From Asterias rubens (Eukaryota; Echinodermata; Asteroidea; Forcipulatida; Asteriidae): a stretch of DNA of 64,000 nucleotides. The stretch's first letter is position 1; every line of letters begins with the position of its first letter. Position numbers and translations under genes: made by a program. The stretch covers positions 12,423,195 to 12,487,194 of the forward strand of contig NC_047068.1 of NCBI RefSeq assembly GCF_902459465.1, read 5' to 3'. This document shows, in pieces, positions 39,200 to 51,192 of this stretch. The notes under the pieces were generated by a model, which made no database searches, was not told the origin of the DNA, and saw nothing but the letters and a program-made list of their open reading frames with translations.

Positions 39200-41180
39200 T
39201 GGCTTCTTCTCGTTATGCCCCTGTTTCCAATTCTCCTCAAGTGATTTTGATGTCTTTGCTAGAATGGAAATAAATAAAAAATGAACTTTGTATCCCATTT
39301 GGAACAGTATAGCTTCACCAGGGCTGATTATCGTATACAAAGCTTCAGAGTGTTGTCGTCATGGCGTGGCTGTACTCATTGTGATTAATGTATCTGCTGC
39401 ATTACATCCATCCTTTGGTGGGCTCTGAATAAGAAAACGTAAAGACACACAAATCCCTTAGAAACCGATTGAAATACCGTGAGGGGAGATTTGTTCTGAT
39501 TGAACTGTGATGCCTTGAGACAAAACCAGGCACTTCTCGGAAGTGCCATTAAAATGAAAGACATTTGAAAGATAAGCCATGACATCAGTGTGGTGTGATG
39601 TCTTAGACGTTCTTTATTGAGATGTACCTACCTTACAGGTCTATTAATTAGCCCTTTTGGGTATTTATTTTCATGACTTGGTTGCTGGTTTATATACAAT
39701 TTGCATGAAAAAAGGTGCCTAGTTTTACCAAAGGAAAGGGATCATGTTCAAAATTGCTTGTGTGTAAAACTGACTATATGGTTTATGGGCCTTTTTTCAA
39801 ATATCATAGTAGAATACTGATGATTTGCAACTTATTTTACAACAGTGGTTGAATAAAAAAATAACAATAAAACAAAATTATGACAAGCAAGAAGGAAAAA
39901 AAGAAAGAGAAAAAAGACCGGGATAACAAATATGGACAAAGAATATATCTACAATTAAATACCAGAATAAGAAAGCAATAATTCTGTTAGTCCATAATTC
40001 ACCTCTTAAAAACTGAGGAAAATTAACTGTTAAAAAACTCAGTACTGGTTCATCCCTGCAGAAAATACAAATAGTATTTTTGTCACCCACTTACTAATTT
40101 CATCTCTTGCAACATGTGAAGCTTCACAATTTTATCAAAAAAGTGCAAACAAAAAACAGTGTCAGCAACGATCTCTCCCGCAAATATAAAAAAAAAAGTA
40201 AAAGCCAAATGCATAAAGGACCTGTGTTTACATAAAAAACATGCCAGTCAACTCGACATGATCATATCCGCACAATAAAAACATCATTTCCCATAAGACG
40301 AGATGACATCAGTCTGGGGGGCAGATTACATCTCAAGATCTAACGCCGGCCGGTCGGGGGCAGTGCCATTAAAATTTCCCGGTTGGAGCAGCGAAAACAA
40401 ACCCCTGCGCACCGTCTTACTCAATTAAAACCGGTCTGCAAACAAAACAAAAAGGTCTGGCGGCAACAGTCGACCCGCACTATCAGTTAGCAAATGTCAT
40501 CATGAAGACCCTAAGCATACACATTTGCTATAATATGGACAGTGTAGCGGCGACACCTCGGTCTGTGTGTTTTAACTTAATCTTTTCTATTCATCAACAT
40601 AAATATTTATGTCTGATAAACAACTCTGAGCAATAGATTTTGTAAATCAAATTTTGTTCATATTTGTTAACAAGAAAGCTTCCCTCAGGGGGAAAAGCCA
40701 TTTTGTTTGGTCAATTCAATGACTGGGAGGGATACCAGTCTGGCTCTGTTTATGAATATAATGAAAATCAGTAGTCAAGATTGCTATGGTATACGGGGAA
40801 CAAGATATAGAGGTGCTGAATCAGCAGATAACTGCTATTTTTTTTATTCATTTTGGCTTGAGGATAAAAACCAACAAGTCTACGTTAGAATGGCATAACA
40901 GACAATTTGAAGAAGCTCTCTGCATAAATTAAAGAACAATCAACGTAGAAGTCGGCGACAGGCAACCCACACATGGCTTAAATGATCGGAATATTAAACG
41001 AGCGCAAGACGTACTAATAGATGTTCCTAAAAACATATGAAGTCATTAAAACTGCAAATTATACAACACATCAACAAATTTGGAATTCAGCAGAGCAGTT
41101 TCAAAGAATAATGACAAGATTTTGAAAATTAATATGTTCTGTACAGCAGAATCTGGTCGTTTTCAAAACTATGGCTTAGG
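39200..41180. other. Intergenic; GC-richer patch at 40310-40560
   Basis: Mostly AT-rich with no gene. The patch includes CGCCGGCCGGTCGGGGGCAG and CGGCGACACCTCGG and has no repeat match within the window, so it could be a regulatory element; that is a guess from composition. Confidence 0.3.
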
Positions 41181-41187
41181 CTTCATC

Positions 41188-41340
41188 CAGGGCCCACTTT
41201 CATAAAGCTGCTTACGCACAAAAAGTAGCTATTTAGCATAACAAAACTACGCTTACCAGAATAAGGTTACCAGCAAAACTACCAAGTCACAAGTACAAAT
41301 TTTGACTGGTATCCTGCTCGTTTCTGCTTTGAAGAAATTT
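41188..41340. repeat. Palindromic repeat R3, partial copy 9
   Basis: GGGCCCACTTTCATAAAGC, GGTTACCAGCAAAAC and TGACTGGTATCCTGCTC; the right end is missing. Confidence 0.55.
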
Positions 41341-41734
41341 TTTTTAAAGTAATGAATTGAGACCAGGTGTTCGAAGTTCTGTAACAAATCTGAGGCCCGA
41401 GCAAAGCAGAAGCCTTAGTTTTAATTGAGGCCTATCAACCAACAGTCAACCAGCCCCCTCCCCCACCCTGTTGGTTACCAATTCAGTTATATATTTCAAG
41501 GAGCTTTTGAAAACAGTATCCAGCACGTGACTAGTTCCTAGAGAAGAAGTAGTTTGTTAGTTGAGTTATACTTGCAAAAAATAGTTAATGGCTAGATGCT
41601 TATATTTTTTAAAAGACAATGACTGAGTTAATATTTTAATATTAATGGTTTATTTATTCAACAATATTTATTAAAAAAAGACACTGGCAGTAAAAAAAAA
41701 AAACTGAATTGCGATCTTAAATTTAAGAGAATGA

Positions 41735-41835
41735 CTCAGCTAGGGTCCAAACATCAGACCATTAACTATTTTTTGCAGTATACCATAGGCCCTTTTGGTT
41801 GGTAAGCAGTTTGAAACAGCTAATCCCATTTTCTC
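41735..41835. repeat. Half copy of repeat R6 (GACGTTTGGACCC family)
   Basis: AGGGTCCAAACATCAGACCA followed by TTGGTTGGTAAGCAGTTTG. Related to 50503-50650 and 52388-52545. Confidence 0.45.
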
Positions 41836-42079
41836 TTTTTTCGTTTTTACTCTTGTCACATTTTATACAATCAAATTCACATGACAGTTGATAGGAGGAG
41901 AATGCTGTGGGAGAGGGGGGGGGGGGAGGGTTGTCTATATAAAACCCACAGGGCTTCTACTGATGTCCTCTCCTATACCTTGAGAAAGAAAAACCTACTT
42001 ATTTTCAACAAGCACACAAAAGAAAACGGTCTGAATGCAGATAAAACCATCAAAGATTTCTCATTTCTGTCAGGATGAC

Positions 42080-43295
42080 AAAGTGAAATTTGATAGCCTT
42101 ATTCTGGAGTACAGCGCTGAGCTAGATTGTGGGATATAATTATCGTCTCCATTATATTTTAACCGGAGGGCAACTACAAGAATACTCAAGTTACATCAAC
42201 AAAAGGTAGCAGACACCTGGCTTCCTCAATGATCATGATGATTTCTGTCTGAGGGGATGTTTTGCATTTTTATTATTTATAATGACAAATTTCGGAATGG
42301 CAAGTCTAGAAAATCACTCAAAAAACAAGATTTCTGAAGACTGTGGTCCAGCCATGAAACCTGAGAAACAGTGAATTGGTCTCCAAAGATGGAACTATCC
42401 TAGGACGGATAGAACCACAAACAATTAATTAAACTTTTGATAGTTATGTAGGGACTGGCTTTTAAAGGTTCGAGAGAGCCTAAAACAAAACTGTAAAGAG
42501 CTCAAATTCAGTTTTGTGATCCACTCATTTTCCCATAAAATAATGTAAAATGCCACTCTTAAAGTGCAATTTGTTGTCAATCTAAATTCGTTTGATGGCA
42601 TCTAATTTCAAATACATGGTATGAAGTACAATAAATTTTCTGTTTATTCTTGAATTCTGATGATATTTTATCAAAACAGCATTGAATTCGAGCCTTTGAC
42701 TGGTCAGAAATTCCCTTTTGGTTTTAAAAATGCATCACACCTTTAAGTCTTTCAAAACTTGCGACACTCACTCAAGTCTTTTTGCTGACAATGTGAATAC
42801 TTCTAATTTTTCCTGGTATAATCGTCCACAGTCACTCACCGATGAATATTTTTCTTGATTGTGAAAGGGGTTGTGAAAAGAATTCAATCTTACATGCAAT
42901 CAGACATTGGCAAAGAAAGGGTTGGGGGGCCATGTACATGCTCCGAGTGGAATTTTTGAAGCAGAAAAAGCAAGAAATCCACACCACAGTGCAATCTACA
43001 CGGAAATGAAATCTCTTGGGAAATCAACACTTTCTGTATATAACCACGTTCTGACGATTGATATATATCTGACGTTTTACTGTTAGAGAGATCAATCCCT
43101 GTGTAATTTATCAATTTAAGAAATTATTTAGATGCAGTGCAAATATTTGATTTATAAAGGGTCGGTATACCCTTTGGTAAACACAACAAACATTCTTGAT
43201 AAAGAGGACCGAAGAGCTGCTGATATCACAAAACATTGTCAGAAACAAACTCATTTTTGAAGTAATGTAGTTTCAGAGAAGGATTCTGAACCTGA
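42080..43295. other. Intergenic, nothing recognised
   Basis: Unique-looking AT-rich sequence. Short open frames only; no splice-bounded exon was convincing. Confidence 0.4.
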
Positions 43296-43331
43296 GGCTT
43301 CTTTGACAATTACCAAAGGTGTCCAGTGCTT
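43296..43331. mobile_element. M1-type terminus abutting an M2 MITE
   Basis: CAATTACCAAAGGTGTCCAGT then GCTTTTAA is an M1 right end lying directly against the M2 element at 43332, consistent with reuse of the same TTAA. Confidence 0.5.
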
Positions 43332-43686
43332 TTAAAGCCATTGGACACTTTCGGTAAACAGTATTGTTCAAATGCCCACACTTCGTGTCTCACAACTTAT
43401 ATATATAAAATAACAAACCTATGAAAATTTAGGCTCAATCGGTCATCGGAGTCGGGAGAAAATAACAGGAAAAACAACCCTTGTCATGACATGTGTTTAA
43501 AATAAAGGTTGTAATTCTTGATATCGAGAATTGATAATTGTTATAATGTTTTCTCAGAAAGTAAAGCATTTCATGGAATAATATTTCAAGAGAAGTCTTT
43601 CACCACTACCTTCTGTAAACCCTGTAAGTTTTTTGTAAATCTGTGAACTTTTTCTTTTTTCATGTTCCGAAAGTTAATGGCTTTAA
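43332..43686. mobile_element. TTAA-type MITE family M2, copy 2
   Basis: TTAA borders. Left end AAGCCATTGGACACTTTCGG; the right end is a degenerate GTTCCGAAAGTTAATGGCT. The interior is in the opposite order to the 22623 and 44213 copies. Confidence 0.85.
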
Positions 43687-44212
43687 TGGGGTATATTTTA
43701 ATAATACACCCATTATAACAATATTTACTTTAAAGATCCCGATCATCCAAATGCAATTCAGATCATCGTCCAAATGCAATTCAGAAAGTTATCTGGATAT
43801 GTAGGATATGTCACTGCTAAATAACAACAATAATATTTGATGGGTTTTGAGATATTGCATGGTGAGGTATAAATAAAAATTTGGTTTGCGACAACACCAT
43901 GTGTGTATCTACTTGCTGGATAGATTATGTTCTTTTGCAAATTTGTCATGCTTATTATTTTACTGGTGCGGAGTAGAATCAGCAGATAATCATATTAACC
44001 ACAATAATAAAGGCACTTTATAAATATTAAATATTTATAAGTTGCCTTTTTCGATGGTTCCAAAGTGCTTTTCTAAACGACCTAATTTGAACTTACAAAG
44101 GATATTACAAAGAGCAACCAACAATAGTTCTAACCTGAATCAAATTAACTTAAATTTGACTTAAATTACACATAACATAGCTTTAAAGGATTCAAGAGAT
44201 CAGGCCCGATGC

Positions 44213-44544
44213 TTAAAGCCAATATACACTTTCGGAGTTACAAATAACTTACAAGGTTTACAGAAGGTAATGGTAAAAGATTTCTCTTGAACCATTATTC
44301 CATGAAATGCTTTACTTTTTGAGAAAACATTAAAACAATATTATCAATTCTATCGAGAATTACGAATGCTATGACACGACGAAACGTGCGGAGAACAAGG
44401 GTGGGTTTTCCCGTTATTTTTTCCCGGCTCCGATGACCGATTGAGTCTAAATTTTCACAGGTTTGCTATTTCATATATAAGTTGTGATACACAAAGTGTG
44501 GGCCTTGGACAATACTGTTTACCGAAAGTGTCCAATGGCTTTAA
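44213..44544. mobile_element. TTAA-type MITE family M2, copy 3
   Basis: TTAA borders, ends AAGCCAATATACACTTTCGG and CCGAAAGTGTCCAATGGCT. The interior matches 22623-22932 (GTGATACACAAAGTGTGGG, GAAACGTGCGGA). Confidence 0.85.
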
Positions 44545-45815
44545 TAAATGTGAATAGGTACACATAGATTGTCGGTGCACTGTTTGTAAATGCTCGTCGG
44601 TCATACTGTGTACAGGTGCGGTGTGCAGGGGACAAGCACAAATGGGAAGTAAAAGAAGATTTCGATTGTGAGAGTTTTGGGCCTAAATGAACAATTGCTC
44701 ATCAAGTCCAAACACTGGGTGTTGAGTTATTATAGATTGGAGTATTAAAGTGGATACTGAAGGGTCTCTGACCACAGGAAAAAGGGGGTCAACTTACCTA
44801 GCAATTTTTTTTTAAATGTTAATAATATCCGGCTCCATTTTGAAATCCACTTTGGTAAATAAATCCATTCTTAGTACAAGTCTTCATTTTGGCAAGAGGT
44901 TAGACGAGCCTAACAAACATACTTTAAGGGGAACATCCTTAGTGATGGTGTGACAATACTGTCTTTTGAAAGTGTTAGCCCTCTTGGCTGCTATAAGCCT
45001 TCTTGAGATATGGCGGACACAATGCCACTACAAGGTTTGGGTGAATTTGTCTGTATACACCCAAACCAAAGATAAACTCTTATCCTGTCAGCCATACCTC
45101 AAAAAGGCTTAAAGTACAACCCACTGCTTGATCTCTAAGTTTAGTGCTTTTTAGCCCCTTTAAAAAAACTACCTGAATGGCAGTGCAGATAGCTCTAGGG
45201 CAGTGGCTTCTACCCCTCATAAGGGAATGTTTGTATTCTTTGGGAACGTAAAAAAAGTAGAGCCAGAATGCTAAATAAACGCTCATATACTAGCACTACA
45301 TATCTGGGACTTTTTGTATGCCTTGGGTTTTGTCTGCACCTGCTTTTTTGCACGTCGACCAATGTGGGATATAGGACCCCAGAGGAGGTTTCCAGACAGT
45401 AAAGGAAGATGTTGACAGACAGATGAAGATATAGAGAGAGAATGTTTGTAGTTTCCCACAATAGAGTGATTTCTACGGGTGTTATTTCTGTCTTTTGTTT
45501 ACTTTATGTTTAAACTCATGGAGGCCACTGCCTCTGTTGCCCCGTGGTCTTGCCCTTTGTGTTCCTTCGAAAGTGTCCCATCTTGCTGGTTTTAAAGTGG
45601 ACGACCCGCGCAAAGTGAAATGAACGACCTTTCCCTCTCAAAGATGAAATTCCAAGCCTGAAACTCATCAGGGTGCTCCCAAGGATTTTTTCAAAACTGT
45701 GGGGCATTCTGGAGCAAATTTAAGTTTAGGTAAAGGCCGCTGAATTGAAATGAGGTCTATGGAATGTTTTCTACTTGGTGTTTATCTTGGTTTAAACTCC
45801 TGCTACAAGTTCACC
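44545..45815. other. Intergenic, nothing recognised
   Basis: No exon. A stretch near 45515-45560 (GAGGCCACTGCCTCTGTTGC) recalls repeat R1 and the minisatellite core, too weakly to call. Confidence 0.35.
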
Positions 45816-45820
45816 ACTAT

Positions 45821-46262
45821 TTAGTTAAAAGATGAACCAATTTCGTCTTCTGTCCCATCGCCCTCCACAAAATCACCTTCTCCCGAGTTTCCAATCCCAC
45901 TACAGCTAGATCTACATATATACTTTTTAAATTATCAATTCCCGCCTGAGACTGGATACGAGTCCCTAACAGCAAGACATACAGAGACCAATCTGCAGCC
46001 GGGTTCGGATGAAGGGGTACAGTTTCAAAGGGACCTCGCAATCAGTGGTTTATCCACCGTCTCAACGAAGCCGGACAAAAGCCTCTACCAGAGATTGATA
46101 GCCTCCCCGGAGGCCTTATGTGGTATCCTTGACTGTAACCTAGCAACAGAATCCTGTAAATACAGCGACAAACAAATAGGTAGACCTCTGAAGTGGAACA
46201 ACCAGGAGAAAACTGTCGTGAGAGTGCCCCCCCCCCCCAATGTGTACGTCAGTGACTGATAT
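45821..46262 (+). other. Long Met-less open frame, unexplained
   Basis: One plus-strand frame is open for about 145 codons between a TAG just before 45830 and a TGA at about 46260, with no Met codon. The complementary strand is also open for 74 codons over the left half (contains DWSLYVLLLGTRIQSQ). GC content is higher than in the flanks. It could be an exon, a remnant of a transposon gene, or chance in a GC-richer patch. No splice sites stood out, and a MITE begins at its right end. Confidence 0.2.
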
Positions 46263-46274
46263 AAACGTCCACAA

Positions 46275-46428
46275 ATAGACCTTATCGCAAATACCAATGC
46301 GCAAGTGCAGACTGTTGAATGAGGTGCATTGTGGGATATATATGGATCAAATTTGGATACCAGCTAGACCACAATGCACCTAATTCCAAGCTTTACGCGC
46401 GCGCCCCGGTATTTGCGAAAAGGTCTAT
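46275..46428. mobile_element. MITE family M4, ~150 bp, TA-flanked ends
   Basis: ATAGACCTTATCGCAAATACC is mirrored by GGTATTTGCGAAAAGGTCTAT (one mismatch). TA at each edge could be a target duplication of Tc1/mariner type. Inside, AGGTGCATTGTGGGATATAT is mirrored by CCACAATGCACCT. Confidence 0.75.
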
Positions 46429-46459
46429 GGCAGAGTGGGGATTGAAGTAAAACAAAACC

Positions 46460-46775
46460 TTAAAGGCACTGGACACCTTTGGTAGTTGTCAAAGACCAAG
46501 AATCTGGTGTATCCACACATATTCAAAAATGACAAGTCTGTGACAATTTGGGCTTTATTGGTCATCCAAGTTGCAAGAAAATAATGAAAGAAAAAAACAC
46601 CCTTGTTGCACAATTAATATGTGGGCTTTCAGATACCTGAGAAAGGCTTCAGGCCTGAAGTCTTACTCAGATTCAAATAATTTAGTGAGTAATTACCTCT
46701 TTCTCAAAAACTATGTTACTTCAGAGGGAATTGTTTCTCACAATGTTTTACACTATCAACAGCTTGTGACCAAGT
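46460..46775. mobile_element. M1-related MITE, truncated, distinct subfamily
   Basis: It starts TTAAAGGCACTGGACACCTT. It shares GGCTTCAGGCCTGAAGTC with the 2560-2837 copy rather than the commoner form. The right end is lost after ACACTATCAACAGCTTGTGA. Confidence 0.65.
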
Positions 46776-47427
46776 AATTAATACATTCTGACCATAGAGT
46801 ACTATCCACACACAATATTTTTGTTAAGTCTTACCACAGAAACGAACCCAGCTTTTGTTTGGTGATTTTGTTTGTTCTTTATCAGAAGACCTTGAGTGGA
46901 TCTTTAACTGAAAAAAACAACCGCCCTGACGCTAAAATTAAATTTTCTAATCCCACATACGCTCGACGTTTAATGTAAAAATCAATACAGTGTTCCACAA
47001 ATTCAATTCCATTGTCCATTGTAAATATGCCACGGCTACAGCGACGTGACTTTGAATTTTGCCAACCCCCAAAATCCTCCAGGGGATTGCAATTTTCAAT
47101 TGATTCCATCCAACGTTGCCGACAGTAAAAGTAGAACTCTAAGAGGATGGACGGCAGTGAAGATACCTTCGCTCATGTCAAATCATGAACAAAATTACTT
47201 TAAAAATATCTTCTTCCTAAATCATTCATGGAGTGGGTGTAGATTTGAAGAAAATTTATGAAACGTAAATCACCGCAAAAGTTCTAATGAACCTCTTCAT
47301 CCCTTCAAATTTGAATAATGTCTGGTACACTGACTTGTTTGGTGACAACAGAATGCTTCATTTTGAAACCCCTCAAACTATGTCAGATCAAGGTTTCCGC
47401 TTAACTTTGTCAATTTCAGCGACTATC

Positions 47428-47576
47428 CAATAGGAGACTTTCCAACGCTAGGCGGCAGCAGACATACCGGGTAAATTTCCATTGTTTACGTAGTTCTGAA
47501 CATGCGCATAATTCTGAGAACAATGGATTTACCCGGTAAGTCTGCTGCCCTCTATCGTCCCAGAAAGTCTCCCATT
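47428..47576. mobile_element. MITE family M3, copy 2
   Basis: Ends CAATAGGAGACTTT and AAAGTCTCCCATT. The internal hairpin pairs GGCAGCAGAC.TACCGGGTAAAT with its complement near the right end. One base differs from the copy at 49214. Confidence 0.85.
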
Positions 47577-47649
47577 CTGCGCTCACAACCATCATTCTCT
47601 ACTTACTGTACCAGTGCCAAATTTCTGCCCTAGCTGGGTAAGCGTTTAA

Positions 47650-49210
47650 TGCCTAGTAGCACGAAGTATGCATGTGTACAAGCAAACATCTATGTAATAC
47701 GCTTAAGCACGGAGTTCCCTGCCTACACAGCCGAGGATACTTTAAATTGGTTTGGGAGCTTTGCAAAGGTCAAGCAAAAGCACAAGGCACCACATCAATT
47801 GCTGTGGGTGCCATGGGTTATTTTGAGGCCTGCAAATCCTTGAACGCCCTTAAACAATTTTCGACGAATGTGTATTGTGTATTGCATAACAAAAAACGTC
47901 TGGCTGTTGCTATGCAAAAAGGCTTGCTCTGAGCTGAGCCACGTGACACACAAACAACACTAGATGTAATCTGATGAATTCGACATCCCCATTCAGTTGT
48001 GACCAACGAAGAAGTCGTTGTACAAGAAATGATTCAATTTTATCTTTCCCAAAGGATTTATTGTGTTTCTGTCTGAATTGAATTAAGTCCAATCGCTCAG
48101 CAGCAGCACACGAAACGAGTCGAGAAGCACAAAAGGTGACAAAATGGCTGACAAAACAGGAGAGAAAGGCCAACATATCTGTCATACTCAAGTAAAATGA
48201 AAATCTGGACCACTTAACTTTGAGGTACATGTACACGAAAGCCAACAGGGGGGAATACATACCATAGAGAGATAAAAACAATAAAAGGCCGCAAACAGTT
48301 TTGAAATTGACATTAATTAAATATACTTTTACAAGTGTAAGAATTATCGAGTGACAACTGAGAATGTTTGTCTAAGTAAGGGAGATCTCCGAGATAATTG
48401 AGGATAAGGCGCCTTCAGACCATTCAACCCCATGGTCTGAACATCAAAAAAGGAAATGACTAAAACAATAACCTTTTGTCTTAGCCTCTCCTTTTCCCCA
48501 CTGATATCCTCCATTTTAGATATCTGCCTCATTCACTAATTTATTACTTTTTCTCCCTTTTCCCCACTTTTGATTCGGTACTTTGTGTTTTTAACTCTTG
48601 GTCAAACCAGCCCCATCCCTCCAACCCATTAGATCTTTATTCGTTGTTTTACCCCTTGCTGTTTTCTGGGTGGTTTATGCCCACCCCCCTCTCTCTATTT
48701 ATGTTTTTGCACTTTATACTACTTCTGTAACAATTAGAATATTATGTTCATGTTTGATATGTTGTCATTTAGCCTGTAAGAAAATCTACACTAGGGTTGA
48801 AGTGTCAGGCCATTATTTTTTTGGGGGGCAATTATTGAGTGAATATCTTCAAACTCTCTTGGAGAAAAAGAGGGGAAAAGCTCAGAAGACAAACAGAAAA
48901 GCAAAAGAAAAGAAAAAAACACAAAATGAACTTACTTCCGGTTATTTTTACTCTGATTTCAAGACTGTGCCTGACCCTGGGGCTGAATCTGTAAAATAAC
49001 AACAAAAAAAGGATACAACCCCTCAAACTAAAAAACAAAAGTAACTGAAAGGCAAACAAGCAAAAAGAAAACAAGAAGCTTTTAACTGAACAAAATTATA
49101 AATAATAATAATAATACAGAACAGGAAAAAAAGGTTGCTGTTTACGTAACTTGAGTGACGAAACGTGGGTAAAAGGGGGCTGCACCATTTTTTCCTAGGG
49201 GAGCACATCC
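47650..49210. other. Intergenic between two M3 copies; no supported gene
   Basis: It holds an 86-codon plus frame (47672-47932) and a 123-codon minus frame (48281-47910) with no recognisable domain. ACAAAATGGCTGACAAAACAGG at about 48139 looks like a start-codon context, but no downstream splice site or homology supports it. Confidence 0.3.
48929..48981 (-). other. Possible isolated exon (weak)
   Basis: On the minus strand a good pyrimidine-rich acceptor (TTATTTTACAG) precedes 53 bases with one open frame (SPRVRHSLEIRVKITG), followed by a GTAAG donor. Nothing else links it to a gene, and such combinations arise by chance, so treat as a candidate only. It could belong to the unrecognised minus-strand gene at 61.7-62.3 kb, but that is speculation. 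Confidence 0.15.
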
Positions 49211-49213
49211 GGC

Positions 49214-49363
49214 CAATAGGAGACTTTCCAACGCTAGGCGGCAGCAGACATACCGGGTAAATTTCCATTGTCTACGTAGTTCTGAACATGCGCATAATTC
49301 TGAGAACAATGGATTTACCCGGTAAGTCTGCTGCCCTCTATCGTCCCAGAAAGTCTCCCATTG
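49214..49363. mobile_element. MITE family M3, copy 3
   Basis: Same ends and hairpin as the copy 1.8 kb to the left; I see one substitution (TTGTCTACG versus TTGTTTACG). Flanks differ, so this is separate insertion rather than local duplication. Confidence 0.85.
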
Positions 49364-50502
49364 AAACTAGTTTCCATTCCTAACAAGCCACTCTTTCAGC
49401 ACTCTTATTTCATTTACAATGTTTTGCTAGATAATCTGCCCTGGAGGTAAAAGCAAGTTCATTGACTGTCATGTAAATAAAAAGTGAAAAAAAAAAACAA
49501 ACAAAAAAAACACTGAAAATACTACTTAAAAGCTCCTAAAATGTAACTTATTTTTTGAGTAATTTTGAGTTTTAAGTCCAGATTTCAAACTGGGTTGGGG
49601 TGGGGGCAATGAGGGCAATTGGCAATAAACATCAATAGTGGTAGGGGGGGCTCTCCTGTGCCCCTAGTTATGTCACTGCATATTATTTACACAAACACTA
49701 TTTTGAGATGGCAAAACAGATTCAGTCTGCTTAAAAACAATATTGATGAAGTTAAATTAAATTTCCACCAACAAGACGAATCAGAATCCGCTTGACTTTT
49801 CTTTGGAAACAAATGCGAAAACTGTTGTGGTTTATGGGATGATTATTACTTAATACATTTCACAACAGCGCTAGAGTAAAGTTAAGCTATTTCATTTGGA
49901 TATTTGCACATTTGAGGGCAACTCTAATGTGTGAGCATGATCTTTTGATAGTGTTACATGTAAATGCGGAGCAGTCTTTTCACTTGTGCAGTCACGTAGG
50001 TCATTGATTGTATTTCAACCCATGGTAAGGATATTTTTTTCTAAGAAGTTCCCACGTAGGCGTTATAACGAAAGATGCATCAAAAGCGTAAAAATGGTTC
50101 CCTCTTTGAAAAGAAGAGACATCATTGGCTGATTGTCGCGCATTATTTGACCTCAGCTATGGGGGCGTGTCCAAAGGTCAATAGCCTCATTGTAGAGGCG
50201 CAAGTCTGGCGTGAATTTGAATGTTGGGGCCCATTAAAGTGTGTTGTTTTTCCGTGGGCCATCAAGTACAAGAAGTGTTTCGTACCTGGTACTCTGATAT
50301 TCAAGTACTGAGTCCAACAGCCGAGTATCCAGGAATTTGTGTCTTAGTACTGAAAGATTTTCTAGACAACAATGGCGTGCTTGTTTTAAACATGAATACA
50401 TAAATAAATCGATTTTACTTTTTCCACATCCAAATAACAATACGGGAAAATAGGATTTGTTGTTACAGACTGCTCACAAACCAAAAAGGACCTATGGTAT
50501 AA

Positions 50503-50650
50503 AAGAAAAAAATAGTTAGTGGCCTGACGTTTCGACCCTAGCAGAGTCTTTCTTTAAGGCTAACAAAATCGAGGGCTTAAATATTTGTTCAGCCTTTGAG
50601 AAAGACTCTGCTTGGGTCCAAACGTCAGACCATTAGCTCTTTTTTGGGGT
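50503..50650. mobile_element. Foldback repeat R6
   Basis: TGGCCTGACGTTTCGACCCT with AGCAGAGTCTTTCT is mirrored by AGAAAGACTCTGCTTGGGTC with AAACGTCAGACCATTAGCT. The loop contains AAATATTTG. Confidence 0.7.
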
Positions 50651-50879
50651 AAATAATACTACATCATAAAACCTTACTACAACCTTTTAAGATCAGCTGT
50701 GTCAATAAATTAAAAAACGAAAATCCATTATTTAATTTTTTCCCCCGAAAATGGATCAATCATTCTTGAGAACTGAACCGACGACTTGTACTCTGGTCTC
50801 ATCAGAACATACAACATAATCCCATCTCCTGAGGAAACGAATATATCTCGACAAAACAGTTCCGAAGCTCGTGAGAAAA

Positions 50880-51015
50880 CAGTCGTCTCATCTTGTCCGG
50901 CCTGGGCTTTGGTAAACCGGGGATAGTAGACGGGGTACCAGTATTGATTCACCCGTCACTCAACACCGACGCGGTCCTCAGACCCATCTTCACATCAGAG
51001 TGGATGCTGGTCGTG
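50880..51015. other. GC-rich island, possible first exon or regulatory element
   Basis: This stretch is notably richer in GC and CpG than its surroundings and overlaps the 5' part of a 74-codon minus-strand frame ending at 50728. The composition fits a promoter or first exon, yet no splice donor or recognisable peptide was found. Two 115-base direct repeats begin shortly to the right. Confidence 0.2.
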
Positions 51016-51076
51016 TCCGTTAATATATATTGACATCACGGTAGTAGTATTGACTTGCTTGTTTGTCTTGCCGCTT

Positions 51077-51192
51077 AAAATGTGATGATGCAGTTAAAAA
51101 GCCGAGATGAAAACACCACGGCGCGACGTGTCGATAAGTATATTACAAGTGGTGGACGTTTGGTTCGCGGGGATACGTGTGTGTGTGTGTTT
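51077..51192. repeat. Direct repeat R7, copy 1
   Basis: TGTGATGATGCAGTTAAAAA, GGCGCGACGTGTCGATAA and TATTACAAGTGGTGGAC, ending in a GT run. The second copy is at 51478-51589. Confidence 0.8.

Noticed and set aside
39210..39265. Possible minus-strand exon (KTSKSLEENWKQGHNEKKPKL)
   Set aside because: The acceptor is good, but the donor is weak (CTT|GTGGTA), a second frame is also open, and it borders a tandem repeat.
40005..40075. Possible minus-strand exon (DEPVLSFLTVNFPQFLR)
   Set aside because: The splice signals are acceptable but isolated, the sequence is AT-rich and no neighbouring exon was found.
47910..48281. 123-codon minus-strand frame and 86-codon plus-strand frame
   Set aside because: No domain, no splice partners, and hydrophobic/Cys-rich composition typical of chance frames.
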